64,000 bases of DNA, taken from NCBI GenBank assembly GCA_965116195.1, contig OZ220491.1:3038001-3102000 (forward strand), read 5' to 3'. The DNA comes from Aldehydirespirator sp965116195 (GTDB taxonomy: Bacteria; Actinomycetota; Acidimicrobiia; Acidimicrobiales; Aldehydirespiratoraceae). Positions 17,775-25,237 of this stretch are shown here, one piece after another. Both the position numbers and the translations under genes were made by a program. The notes beneath the pieces are model-generated. The model was not told the DNA's origin. It searched no databases and saw only the letters and a list, made by a program, of their open reading frames with translations. The first letter of the stretch is position 1; each line of letters begins with the position of its first letter.

Positions 17775-18875
17775 TCAATTCACCCAGCAGGCCACCAGAT
17801 GACCGGGTGAGCGCTCCTGCAGCGGCGGACGCTCCTCAAAGCACTGCGCTACTGCTACCGGGCAGCGTGTGTTGAAGCGACAACCCTTTGGCGGGTTCAT
17901 GGGGCTGGGCAGGTCACCGGTCAGAGGTTCGTGGCGGTTGCGAGTTGTCGGGTCGGGCACCGGCACCGCCGACAGCAGAGCCTGTGAGTAGGGATGGGTC
18001 GGGTTGTCGTAGATGTGGTGATGGCTGCCGATTTCCATCAGATGGCCGAGGTACATGATGGCCACCCGATCCGAGATGTGACGCACCACGGCCAGGTTGT
18101 GAGAGATGAACAGGTACGACAGTCCCACGGTGTTTTTGAGTTCGACCATCAGGTTGACGATCTGGGCCTGGATCGACACGTCAAGCGCGGCGGTGGCCTC
18201 GTCGGCAACCACAAACCCCGGTCTCAGCGCCAAGGCTCGTGCGATGACGATGCGTTGACGTTGCCCACCCGAAAAGGCGTGCGGGTACTTGTCGGCTGCA
18301 CTGGCGGCAATGCTCACCATCTCAAGCAACTCAGCCACTGCATCGGTTAGCTCCGAGCCCCGCATCCGGGTATGCACCAGCAACGGTTCGGCGACGCTCT
18401 GGCCGATCTTCAGTTTTGGGTTGAGCGCTGAGTAGGGGTCCTGAAAGATCATCTGGACCTGCTTGCGCATAGCTCTCCAATGTTGCCGACTCACCTCGGT
18501 CACGTCGTCGCCTTTGAAGAACACCTGGCCACTTGTGGGCTTCACTGCGCCAAGCAGAACTCGACCTGCCGTGGATTTGCCGCAACCGGACTCGCCGACA
18601 AGTCCGACCGTCTCGCCTGGCGCAACGGTGATGTTGAAATCGTCAAGGGCATAAACCGTGCGGCGTCGGCTGCGCACCCACCGAGTGAAATGCACGCTTA
18701 CATCGCGACCCTCCACCAGTGGCGTGGTCTGATCGTTTACGATGTGTTCTCGGTTCGGTGGCGTGGCTTGGTTCGGTGGCGTGGCTTGGTTGTTCACGGT
18801 GTTCCTCGGCTTGGTGGGTGTAGCTGAGGGGTGACCCATGCCCTTGCGTCGGCACGGGCCGGGTTGGTCCTTCAT
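17775..18875 (-). CDS. Oligopeptide/dipeptide ABC transporter ATP-binding protein (DppF/OppF-like)
   Basis: The protein has up to 366 residues. The ATPase domain has Walker A GLVGESGCGKSTAGRVLL, signature FSGGQRQRI, Walker B FVVADEATAALD and the H-loop SHNLAVVRH. The C-terminal oligopeptide-type extension ends with a cysteine cluster (CRFNTRCPVAVAQC). It powers import with the partner ATPase at 18978-20090 and the permeases upstream. The N-terminal 50 residues are low complexity (NNQATPPNQATPPNREH) and arise from repeats also present in the adjacent intergenic DNA, so the true start may be later; the conserved part begins near VEGRDVSVHF. Confidence 0.9.
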   Translation of the reverse strand: MKDQPGPCRRKGMGHPSATPTKPRNTVNNQATPPNQATPPNREHIVNDQTTPLVEGRDVSVHFTRWVRSRRRTVYALDDFNITVAPGETVGLVGESGCGKSTAGRVLLGAVKPTSGQVFFKGDDVTEVSRQHWRAMRKQVQMIFQDPYSALNPKLKIGQSVAEPLLVHTRMRGSELTDAVAELLEMVSIAASAADKYPHAFSGGQRQRIVIARALALRPGFVVADEATAALDVSIQAQIVNLMVELKNTVGLSYLFISHNLAVVRHISDRVAIMYLGHLMEIGSHHHIYDNPTHPYSQALLSAVPVPDPTTRNRHEPLTGDLPSPMNPPKGCRFNTRCPVAVAQCFEERPPLQERSPGHLVACWVN

Positions 18876-18995
18876 GGTGTTTCTGTGGCCGGTGGAGCAG
18901 CTTGCGTGGTTTGCTCGTTCACGGTGTGTTCTCGGTTCGGTGGCGTGGCTTGCGTGGTGTGATCGTTCACGGTGTTCCTAGGCTTGTGGGCTGGC
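18716..18995. repeat. Duplicated dppF 5' region
   Basis: A block containing TGTGTTCTCGGTTCGGTGGC followed by GTGGCTTG occurs at about 18736 and again at about 18922, each followed by a GTTCACGGTGTTCCT block and interspersed with shorter copies. It spans the N-terminal extension of the dppF-like gene and the gap to the dppD-like gene. Confidence 0.7.
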
Positions 18996-20090
18996 CCCGG
19001 CTTCTTTGCCCAGGGTGAGCGCTCTGGAGGGTGTTTCCTCGGCTTGTGGGTTGGTCTCGTGGGTTTGTGGGTTGGCCTCGTTGGCCTGTGAGCCGGGACG
19101 GTTGTGGCAGGCGACCCAACGACGATGAGCGATCTTGAGCAGTGGTGGTGCCTCTTGGCGACACACCTCGCGGGCCTCCTCACAGCGGGGTTCAAATGCA
19201 CAGCCGGGTGGAAAACGGGCATGATCCAGAGGCTCTCCCGTGATTCCGTACAGTTCTCCGTCGCTACGGTCAACCCGGGGCACCGACCTGAGCAGGCCTA
19301 TTGAGTAGGGATGCTGAGGGTCAGCAAACATCTCCGCTATCGGGGCCCGATCCACGATCCGCCCGGCATACATCACCTGTACGCGGTCACAGAACTGGGC
19401 GACCACACCCAGGTCGTGGGTGATCATCAGTACCGACACACCGAGTCGGGTGGACAGGTCGTGCAGCAGGGTGAGGATCTGGTCTTGGATGGTCACGTCC
19501 AAACCGGTCGTCGGTTCGTCAGCTATCAGCAGCGTCGGCTCGCAGGCCAGAGCCGTGGCGATCATCACCCGTTGGCGCATGCCTCCTGACAACTCAAAGG
19601 CATACGATTTGAGGCGCTCGCGAGCGTTGGCGATGCCCACCATGTCAAGCAGTTCCAGTGAACGTTTTTTGACAGCAGCGCCACCCAGGCCGAGGCGGTG
19701 TCGCAGCAACTCGCGCAGCTGCGAGCCCACGGTCTTGAGCGGATTGAGCGACACCATCGGATCCTGAAAGATCATGGCGATCTCACGCCCGCGCACACGG
19801 GCAGCCACAGCAGGATCAAGCACATCTTCACCTCGCCAGCGCACTGATCCCTCCATGAAGCGCCCCGGCGGTAGCACCATGCCCAGGATGGCCAAGCCCA
19901 TCACGCTCTTGCCCGAACCTGACTCTCCCACGACGCCAAGTCGTTCGTGTGAGCCGACATTGAGGTTCAGATGATCAACGCCCAGCACAATGCCGTTACG
20001 GGTGGGGAACCCGACGGTCAGATCCGTTACTTCCAGGAGGCGTTCTGGTTGCCCGCCCGTGTTGGTCAACTTGCCATCAGTCGTGTTCAT
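18978..20090 (-). CDS. Oligopeptide/dipeptide ABC transporter ATP-binding protein (DppD/OppD-like)
   Basis: The protein has 370 residues. Walker A is GVVGESGSGKSVMGLAILG, the signature ELSGGMRQRV, Walker B LLIADEPTTGLDV and the H-loop MITHDLGVVA. The C-terminal oligopeptide-type region has FPPGCAFEPRCEEAREVC. The start at 20090 is fixed by an ATGA overlap with the stop of the upstream permease gene. The last 40 residues (NEANPQTHETNPQAEETP) are low complexity and repetitive, an extension not usual for the family. It acts with the DppF-like partner on the cytoplasmic face of the transporter. Confidence 0.92.
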   Translation of the reverse strand: MNTTDGKLTNTGGQPERLLEVTDLTVGFPTRNGIVLGVDHLNLNVGSHERLGVVGESGSGKSVMGLAILGMVLPPGRFMEGSVRWRGEDVLDPAVAARVRGREIAMIFQDPMVSLNPLKTVGSQLRELLRHRLGLGGAAVKKRSLELLDMVGIANARERLKSYAFELSGGMRQRVMIATALACEPTLLIADEPTTGLDVTIQDQILTLLHDLSTRLGVSVLMITHDLGVVAQFCDRVQVMYAGRIVDRAPIAEMFADPQHPYSIGLLRSVPRVDRSDGELYGITGEPLDHARFPPGCAFEPRCEEAREVCRQEAPPLLKIAHRRWVACHNRPGSQANEANPQTHETNPQAEETPSRALTLGKEAGASPQA

Positions 20091-21046
20091 GCGCCCGGCC
20101 TCTGAAGGATGATCTGCTCGCGTTCGGCAACATCGTTGAACGACTGCAACCATAGCGACAACAGATTCACACCCAGAACAACGACGGCAATTGCCAGACC
20201 GGCGAATGTGACGATCCACCAGCCGTCGGTGATGTAGTTCTGACCTTGCTGGATCATCAAACCCCATGACGAACGAGGTGGTTGCACGCCAAAGCCGAGG
20301 AAGGCAAATGCGGATTCTGCGAGTATGGCAGCTGCCAACTCCAGCACGAACAGCGTGATCAGCGAACTGAAAAGGTTGGGCAAAAGGTGTCGTCCCATGA
20401 TTCGCCGCGACGAAGCACCGCTCAACTCCGATGCTTCCACGTACAGCGATGTTTTGAGCGTGAGCACAAGGCTGCGACCCACCCGTGTGAACACCATCCA
20501 ACTCGACATGGCGATCACGATGATCACCAGCCACACGCTCGGTCCGAATGCCGCGACCAGGATCAAACCGGCCAACACCCCTGGGAAAGCCATCTGCACA
20601 TCGGCAGCTGAAACGATCAAAGTGTCAATCCTGCCGCCGATGTAGCCCGAAATCAGGCCCAGAAGTGTTCCCACCAGCGCGGCTATTGCAACGGCTGCCA
20701 AGCCGACTATCAGAGAGATGCGCGCCCCGTCAACGAGTCGGGCCAAGATGTCGCGCCCGAGCTGGTCGGTGCCCAGCGGATGTGACCACGTTCCTCCCCA
20801 GCCCACGGGAGGCGAAAGCCTGTCGGGGAGGCTCTGCTGTGTGGGATCTTTGATGAAGGGCAGCCATGGGCCCACTATGGCAATAAGCATGAAGAAACCT
20901 GTGATCATGAGCCCGGCAATGCCGGCCTTTGACTTGCGCAGATGGGACTTGAGGTCGGCCAGAACACTGACACCTTCAGGTGAAGTCGCGTCACCGGCAT
21001 CCGGCCCTGTGCTGCCAGTTCTTCCGGCATCCAGTTCCAAGGTCAT
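20087..21046 (-). CDS. ABC transporter permease (DppC/OppC-like)
   Basis: The protein has 319 residues. Membrane segments begin at AGIAGLMITGFFMLIAIVG. The binding-protein-dependent transport signature is in the EASELSGASSRRIMGRHLLPN region, and FGVQPPRSSWGLMI is typical of DppC. The start at 21046 is chosen because GGTGGAG lies 6 nt upstream; an in-frame start at 21088 lies inside a duplicated junction. Its stop overlaps the start of the dppD-like gene (ATGA). It forms the translocation channel with the DppB-like permease. Confidence 0.92.
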   Translation of the reverse strand: MTLELDAGRTGSTGPDAGDATSPEGVSVLADLKSHLRKSKAGIAGLMITGFFMLIAIVGPWLPFIKDPTQQSLPDRLSPPVGWGGTWSHPLGTDQLGRDILARLVDGARISLIVGLAAVAIAALVGTLLGLISGYIGGRIDTLIVSAADVQMAFPGVLAGLILVAAFGPSVWLVIIVIAMSSWMVFTRVGRSLVLTLKTSLYVEASELSGASSRRIMGRHLLPNLFSSLITLFVLELAAAILAESAFAFLGFGVQPPRSSWGLMIQQGQNYITDGWWIVTFAGLAIAVVVLGVNLLSLWLQSFNDVAEREQIILQRPGA

Positions 21047-21122
21047 GTCAACTCCACCCGCGCGTTGATACTTGACCGGTTGTGGCAACTGGCCCGGGGG
21101 AAAGTCATGTCAACTCCACCCT
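21043..21122. repeat. 63-bp duplication of the dppB-dppC junction
   Basis: GTCATGTCAACTCCACCC occurs at 21043-21060 and again at 21106-21123, 63 bp apart. Each copy contains the sequence coding for VELT-stop of the DppB-like permease and an overlapping ATG. The inner copy makes a 21-codon reading frame ending in the same RVELT, so the permease 3' end has been duplicated between the two genes. Confidence 0.8.
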
Positions 21123-22025
21123 CGGGTCAATCAGGCGGCGGGCTATGTCCACAACCAGGTTGGTTACCACCACCAGCGTGGCCAGTACCAACACAGCGGC
21201 CTGCACCAGTATCAAGTCTCGGTTTTCGATGGCGTGGATAGCCAGGCGGCCCACACCGGGCCAGGCGAATACCACTTCGATCACCACGGTATAGCCGGTG
21301 AACATCCGGGTCAGTTCCCAGCCTGTCATGGTCACGAAACTGGAGGCGATGTTGCGAAAGGTGTGGTGGACGATCGTGTACGAACGCGAAAAACCTCGCG
21401 ACAGAGCGGTTATCGCGTAGGGCTTTCGCAGTTCCTCCACAATGCCGCGGCGGGTCATCTGTGCCAGTCGCCCGGCGCTGGCCAAGCCGATGGCGAACGA
21501 GGGCAGGATCAACGACGTGAAGCCCCGTGATCCAAAGGTCGGTACCCAGCCAAGTTGCACGGCGAAGACGATTATCAGCAGGTAGCCGATCCAGAATGGC
21601 GGAGCGCTGATCGAACCCATGGAGAAGCCGAGCACGGCGTGGTCAGCAAAGCGACGCTCCCACCATGCCGCCAGCATTCCCAGCGGCGCAGCGAGCAGTA
21701 CTGTCACCGTTGTGGCTCCGGCCACCAGTTTGAGTGTGGCCGGCAGGCGTTCCAGCACCAACTCGGATGCCGACCGCCCTTGCCAGAAGGACTCGCCCAT
21801 GTCGCCGGTTGCGAGGCCGGACATGTAGTCCCAGTACTGAACCGCCAGAGGTCGGTCAAGACCGAGTTGGGTTCGACGATTTGCACGGTGCTCGGGCGTG
21901 GCCTCCAGCGGCAGTGACACAGTTGCCGGGTCGGTGAAGACATGGGTCACCACGAACACCACAGACGTTACGACGAACACCACCAGAGCCGCAGCGAGGA
22001 TGCGCCTGGCAAGCCAACGAAGCAA
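21105..22025 (-). CDS. ABC transporter permease (DppB/OppB-like)
   Basis: The protein has 306 residues. The first membrane helix is LARRILAAALVVFVVTSVVFV, followed by the family-typical RRTQLGLDRPLAVQYWDY and GDMGESF. The permease coupling motif lies in the ALSRGFSRSYTIVHHTFRN region. The start is TTG at 22025 with GGAGG 8 nt upstream, a good site for a non-ATG start. It is first in a four-gene operon (dppB-C-D-F-like) whose binding protein is encoded separately at 10674-12500. A GTATAC palindrome 50 bp upstream suggests GntR control. Confidence 0.92.
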   Translation of the reverse strand: MLRWLARRILAAALVVFVVTSVVFVVTHVFTDPATVSLPLEATPEHRANRRTQLGLDRPLAVQYWDYMSGLATGDMGESFWQGRSASELVLERLPATLKLVAGATTVTVLLAAPLGMLAAWWERRFADHAVLGFSMGSISAPPFWIGYLLIIVFAVQLGWVPTFGSRGFTSLILPSFAIGLASAGRLAQMTRRGIVEELRKPYAITALSRGFSRSYTIVHHTFRNIASSFVTMTGWELTRMFTGYTVVIEVVFAWPGVGRLAIHAIENRDLILVQAAVLVLATLVVVTNLVVDIARRLIDPRVELT

Positions 22026-22071
22026 CGTGCAACCTCCTGTGGTGTGTCCCTTGAGCGCCCTGCCTGCTCAA

Positions 22072-22083
22072 ACGGTATACCGT
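22072..22083. promoter_or_regulatory. Candidate operator upstream of the dpp-like operon
   Basis: ACGGTATACCGT is a perfect 12-bp palindrome, 47 bp before the TTG start of the first permease gene. It shares the GTATAC core with the elements at 8658 and 10557 but has different flanks. Confidence 0.45.
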
Positions 22084-22189
22084 AATCGCAGTTTGGTGAA
22101 GGCCAGCATCAAGTCTGCGCAGGTCGGTTCGTCACGCTGCGGCTCGGATTATGTCCACCATGTGAAGGAGCGACTGCTTGAACAGTGGC

Positions 22190-22444
22190 CGCATGCCCGG
22201 GAGCAGGTGGCTACTGCGAAAGCGAGGCAGTCGACAGACCGAGGTTTCCGCGCATGCCCGGGAGCAGGTGGCTACTGCGTCCAAACTGTCTCTGCCCTCA
22301 TCCGCAATATAGCCCTCACTCGCAATATAGATGTGGTAGTCGCATGCCCGGGAGCAGGTGGCTACTGCGTCTCGCAGGCAATGGTGCTGAGAGCGGTGGG
22401 CTACTGCGACTCGTCGTCGGCGCTTGGGAGCGGTGGTTGTTGTG
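22190..22444. repeat. CRISPR-like repeat array, 29-nt unit with 61-bp period
   Basis: Three identical 29-nt units (CGCATGCCCGGGAGCAGGTG, then GCTACTGCG) lie at 22190-22218, 22251-22279 and 22341-22369. Two degenerate units end near 22408 and 22444. The first interval is 32 nt; the second is 61 nt and contains an internal CGCAATATAG duplication. The unit has a GCAG-N7-CTGC dyad. No cas genes are nearby. No CDS is supported in 22100-22500. Confidence 0.7.
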
Positions 22445-22500
22445 ACTTGTCGGCGGTGGCACCGAGGGGGTGGTCGTTTTGGCGTGGTGTTTTTGGGTGG

Positions 22501-22935
22501 TCAGGTGGCGGCGGTGAAAGCCGCGGCTGCGGCCTGCGAGCACACCACGTCCTCGGCGTGCTTGGCACCCGAGATCCCCAGCGCTCCCACGATCGTGCCG
22601 TCGGCTGTCTTCAGCGGTTCGCCGCCTTCCACGGCGAGGATGTGGTGGCGGGCTGTCATCGGCGGACCCAGCGAGGTGTCTTGGTGAAAATAGTCTGACA
22701 GTGCTCCGGTGTCGCGCCGGAACGTGAGAGCGGCCACAGCCTTGGCAATGGAGTTCTCAAGAGCTATTTCCACCACATTGTCCATGCGGTGTACCAGCAC
22801 GAGATTGCCGGTGGCATTGACCACCGCCACGCACACGCCCAAGCCTTCCTCCTCGGCTTTGGTCAAGGCAGCGTCGGCGGCGAGCTTGGCACCTGCCAGG
22901 GTGAGAGTCTCGACATTGATGGTGTTCTGGTTCAC
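22501..22935 (-). CDS. GlcG/HbpS family protein (DUF336)
   Basis: The protein has 144 residues with the full family pattern: LTLAGAKLAADAALTKAEEE, VCVAVVNATGNLVLVHRMD, AALTFRRDT, ILAVEGGEPLK, GTIVGALGISGA and a C-terminal SQAAAAAF. Members bind heme or small ligands (HbpS) or accompany glycolate/diol utilisation genes (GlcG). The start is GTG at 22935, supported by AGGAG 6 nt upstream. No signal peptide is visible, so it is probably cytoplasmic. It is divergent from the SDR gene and from a RidA remnant. Confidence 0.88.
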   Translation of the reverse strand: MNQNTINVETLTLAGAKLAADAALTKAEEEGLGVCVAVVNATGNLVLVHRMDNVVEIALENSIAKAVAALTFRRDTGALSDYFHQDTSLGPPMTARHHILAVEGGEPLKTADGTIVGALGISGAKHAEDVVCSQAAAAAFTAAT

Positions 22936-23130
22936 GGATACTCCTGTCTGGGGGTCGGTTGCAACCTGTATTGGGTTGGGTTTGCAGGGTTTGAGTTTGG
23001 GAATGTGTGAGTGTGTTGGACGGGTTTGCGGGGCGTTGGGTTGGCTTGCGTTGGGGTTGACTTTGACGGTAGTCAGTTTGTGGGCGGGAATGTGTCAGGG
23101 TTGTCTTGACGGGTGCTGGGAGGCGCAGAT

Positions 23131-23196
23131 TCAGTGCTTGATCTGGATGATAGCCTCAACCTCCACGGAGGCTCCCAAGGGAGTCCGCGCGGTTGG
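23131..23196 (-). pseudogene. RidA family C-terminal remnant
   Basis: Twenty-one codons and a stop read PTARTPLGASVEVEAIIQIK plus H, matching the conserved end of RidA/YjgF proteins (R-T..G...L..GA.VE.EA.). Upstream the frame is closed by stops and no N-terminal RidA motif remains. It is a decayed gene of which only the 3' end survives, just in front of the SDR gene. Confidence 0.55.
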
Positions 23197-23291
23197 GACC
23201 CGTCAAAGTTGAGGATATTCAGGGCACCGACCTCTATGAGGATGCTGCCGGCTCGGGGGCGCGCAAGCCGGTTCCGTTAGCGTTCGTTGTC

Positions 23292-24062
23292 ATGGATCTG
23301 GGTCTGCAGAACAAACGAGCGCTTGTGTTCGGCTCCACCTCGGGTCTGGGCCGTGCCATAGCCGAAACCCTCGCCGTCGAGGGTGCGACAGTGGTGATCT
23401 CGGGTCGGCGTGCTGAAGTGGCTGACGATGTGGCGGCTTCTGTGCCCGATGGTGTGGCCGTGGTGGGCGACCTGACCGTGGAGGGGGAACCGGCTCGCAT
23501 GGTGGATGAGGCGGCGGCGCGTCTCGGCGGGCTTGACATATGCGTGGTGAACACAGGTGGTGGGCAGCCGGGAGGCATGACCGAGGTCACGGTCCAACAG
23601 GAGGCCGCTGCCTACCAGACGATGTTGCGTCCGGCGCTGGCCATTTCTCGGGCGGCTATTCCATATCTGCGCTCGCGCGGTGACGGGCGCTTGGTGTATA
23701 TCACGGCCCGGTCAGTGATGGAGGCTTCACCCGAACTGGCCCTGTCCGGGGTTTACCGCAGCGGCGTGGCTGCGGCGGCTCGATCCCTGGCGTTGGAGTT
23801 GGCACCCGAGGTGCTTGTCAATGTCGTGGTCCCCGGCCAGTTCGACACCCCGGCGTTGGGCCGTTATCAGGCGGCGCGAGCCGCAGCCGAGAGCATCACC
23901 CCCGAAGAGGTGCGTGCCCGCCATCAGGCATCAATCCCCATGGGACGTTTTGGTGCGGCCTCGGAGTTGGCCGATGTGGTGACATTTCTGTGCAGCGCCA
24001 GAGCTGGTTTCGTCACCGGTTCCGTCGTGCGAGTAGATGGCGGCGCAGTCATCGGCTACTGA
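23292..24062 (+). CDS. Short-chain dehydrogenase/reductase
   Basis: The protein has 256 residues. The glycine-rich cofactor motif is VFGSTSGLGRAIAETL, followed by NTGGGQPGG in place of NNAG. The active site region has ITARSVMEA, and the tyrosine-lysine pair is altered: the expected YxxxK appears as YRSGVAAA, so the lysine is replaced. The Gly motif and C-terminal TGSVVRVDGG are normal for classical SDRs. This substitution resembles SDRs of the 3-oxoacyl-ACP-reductase-like subgroup with an atypical tetrad, and catalysis may differ. The start at 23292 begins the conserved MDLGLQNKRALV. Confidence 0.85.
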   Translation: MDLGLQNKRALVFGSTSGLGRAIAETLAVEGATVVISGRRAEVADDVAASVPDGVAVVGDLTVEGEPARMVDEAAARLGGLDICVVNTGGGQPGGMTEVTVQQEAAAYQTMLRPALAISRAAIPYLRSRGDGRLVYITARSVMEASPELALSGVYRSGVAAAARSLALELAPEVLVNVVVPGQFDTPALGRYQAARAAAESITPEEVRARHQASIPMGRFGAASELADVVTFLCSARAGFVTGSVVRVDGGAVIGY

Positions 24063-24124
24063 CATCAACGGGCTCATCTACAAGTTGCCATGCGAAACGC
24101 ATTGCAATCTGGTATGTTACTGGC

Positions 24125-24376
24125 ATGACAGCACAACTTGTTACAAGAATTGATGATCAACTCGCAACACGCCTTGACGACCTGGTTGCCCGAGGTGAGG
24201 TTGAGTCTCGTTCAGATGCGGTACGCAAGGCTCTCTGGGCGCTGGTTGACCAACGAAGCCGGGCGCGGGTTGCAGCAGCAATCGTTGACGGTTACCGGCA
24301 CCAACCCCAGACGGTTGAGGAGGTCGGCTGGGCTGATGAGGCGACTGTAGCCATGATCAGCGAGGAGTCGTGGTGA
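24125..24376 (+). CDS. Ribbon-helix-helix antitoxin (MazE/ParD-type)
   Basis: The protein has 83 residues. The N-terminal beta strand and two helices (QLVTRIDDQLATRLDDLVAR, then SRSDAVRKALWALVD) form a CopG-type ribbon-helix-helix DNA-binding domain. The C-terminal tail (VGWADEATVAMISEESW) would wrap the toxin. The start ATG at 24125 fits the fold. The toxin gene lies 138 bp downstream, separated by an insertion flanked by a 24-bp direct repeat that contains this gene's last codons. The ancestral arrangement was probably an overlapping pair. Confidence 0.85.
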   Translation: MTAQLVTRIDDQLATRLDDLVARGEVESRSDAVRKALWALVDQRSRARVAAAIVDGYRHQPQTVEEVGWADEATVAMISEESW

Positions 24377-24516
24377 CACTGTCTTGTGAGTCGGGGCGGT
24401 GCCGGGCGCTTTGCCGTGGACTGATCCTGATGCTGCTTTGATTCACCTCAGCGTCAGCCTCATTGTCGGCGACGCTGGCAAAGATGTTGCAATGATCAGC
24501 GAGGAGTCGTGGTGAT
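24353..24516. repeat. 24-bp direct repeat flanking an insertion between antitoxin and toxin
   Basis: ATGATCAGCGAGGAGTCGTG plus GTGA occurs at 24353-24376 (last codons of the antitoxin) and at 24492-24515, 139 bp away. The second copy provides the GAGGAG ribosome binding site and start of the toxin. The 115 bp between the copies contain no recognisable gene. Confidence 0.88.
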
Positions 24517-24820
24517 GCCATCTCAGGGTGATATCTGGTGGGCGGAAGCAATGGACAAGCGCAGGCCGGTCTTGGTTGTGACGCGCAGTGCGGCGATTCC
24601 TGTGCTGGAGTGGTTGGTGATCGCCCCCGTGACTCGCACGGTGCGCCGCATCCCCACCGAAGTTGCCTTGGGCTCAGAAGAGGGACTGCCTGAGTCTTGT
24701 GTTGCCGCGTTCGACAATCTCCAACCCATACGTCGGTCGTTTCTGACCGAGCGGGCCGGTTCGCTCGGGGTGCGCCACTCGGAGATCTGTCGGGCTCTGA
24801 GCGCTCTGGCAGACTGCTGA
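24515..24820 (+). CDS. MazF/PemK-type mRNA interferase toxin
   Basis: The protein has 101 residues. It begins MPSQGDIWWAEAMDKRRPVL with the conserved GDIWW and RPVLVV motifs of the MazF/PemK fold, then VIAPVTRTVRRIPTEV and VAAFDNLQPIRRSFLTER, where the Asn/Leu and Arg positions of the active site are kept. It is expected to cleave mRNA at a short sequence and to be neutralised by the adjacent antitoxin. ATG at 24515 is preferred, with GAGGAG 8 nt upstream; GTG codons at 24509 and 24512 are in frame. The pair likely represses itself. Confidence 0.9.
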   Translation: MPSQGDIWWAEAMDKRRPVLVVTRSAAIPVLEWLVIAPVTRTVRRIPTEVALGSEEGLPESCVAAFDNLQPIRRSFLTERAGSLGVRHSEICRALSALADC

Positions 24821-24918
24821 GAGACTGGCTGCGCTGCTACCAGGACTACAGACCGGGACGATTGATTGACCGAGACGATTGATGCAGGCCGGATTATCGA
24901 CGCAGGTGGGGTTTTTTG

Positions 24919-25200
24919 AAGTGAGCGGGAACCGGGTGGAGTCAACTTGCAGCAAGCCAGACTGGCTCAGGCTTGGGTTCTTGGTGTGAACGGAACCAGG
25001 TGCAGAGGGATTGCCTCTGAAAGGAGACGAGGTTTGGTTGCTTGGTGTGAGCGGGAACCGGGTGGAGTCAACTTGTGGCAAGCGAGACTGGCTCAGGCTT
25101 GGTTTTTTGGTGTGAGCGGAACCAGGTGCAGAGGGATTGCCTCTGAAAGGAGACGAAGTTTGGTTGCTCGGTGTGAGCGGAAACAGGTGTGAGCAGGACA
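24919..25200. repeat. Five-unit repeat array duplicated as a 126-bp block
   Basis: The motif TTGGTGTGAGCGGAACCAGG recurs with anchors at 24921, 24986, 25047, 25112 and 25173 (spacings 65, 61, 65, 61). Two different intervals alternate, so a two-unit block of 126 bp has been copied. The region lies between the toxin gene and the ETF gene and contains no supported CDS. Confidence 0.75.
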
Positions 25201-25237
25201 GTAGCCCCTTGATGGCAGGGATTTCGAGAGAGCATTT

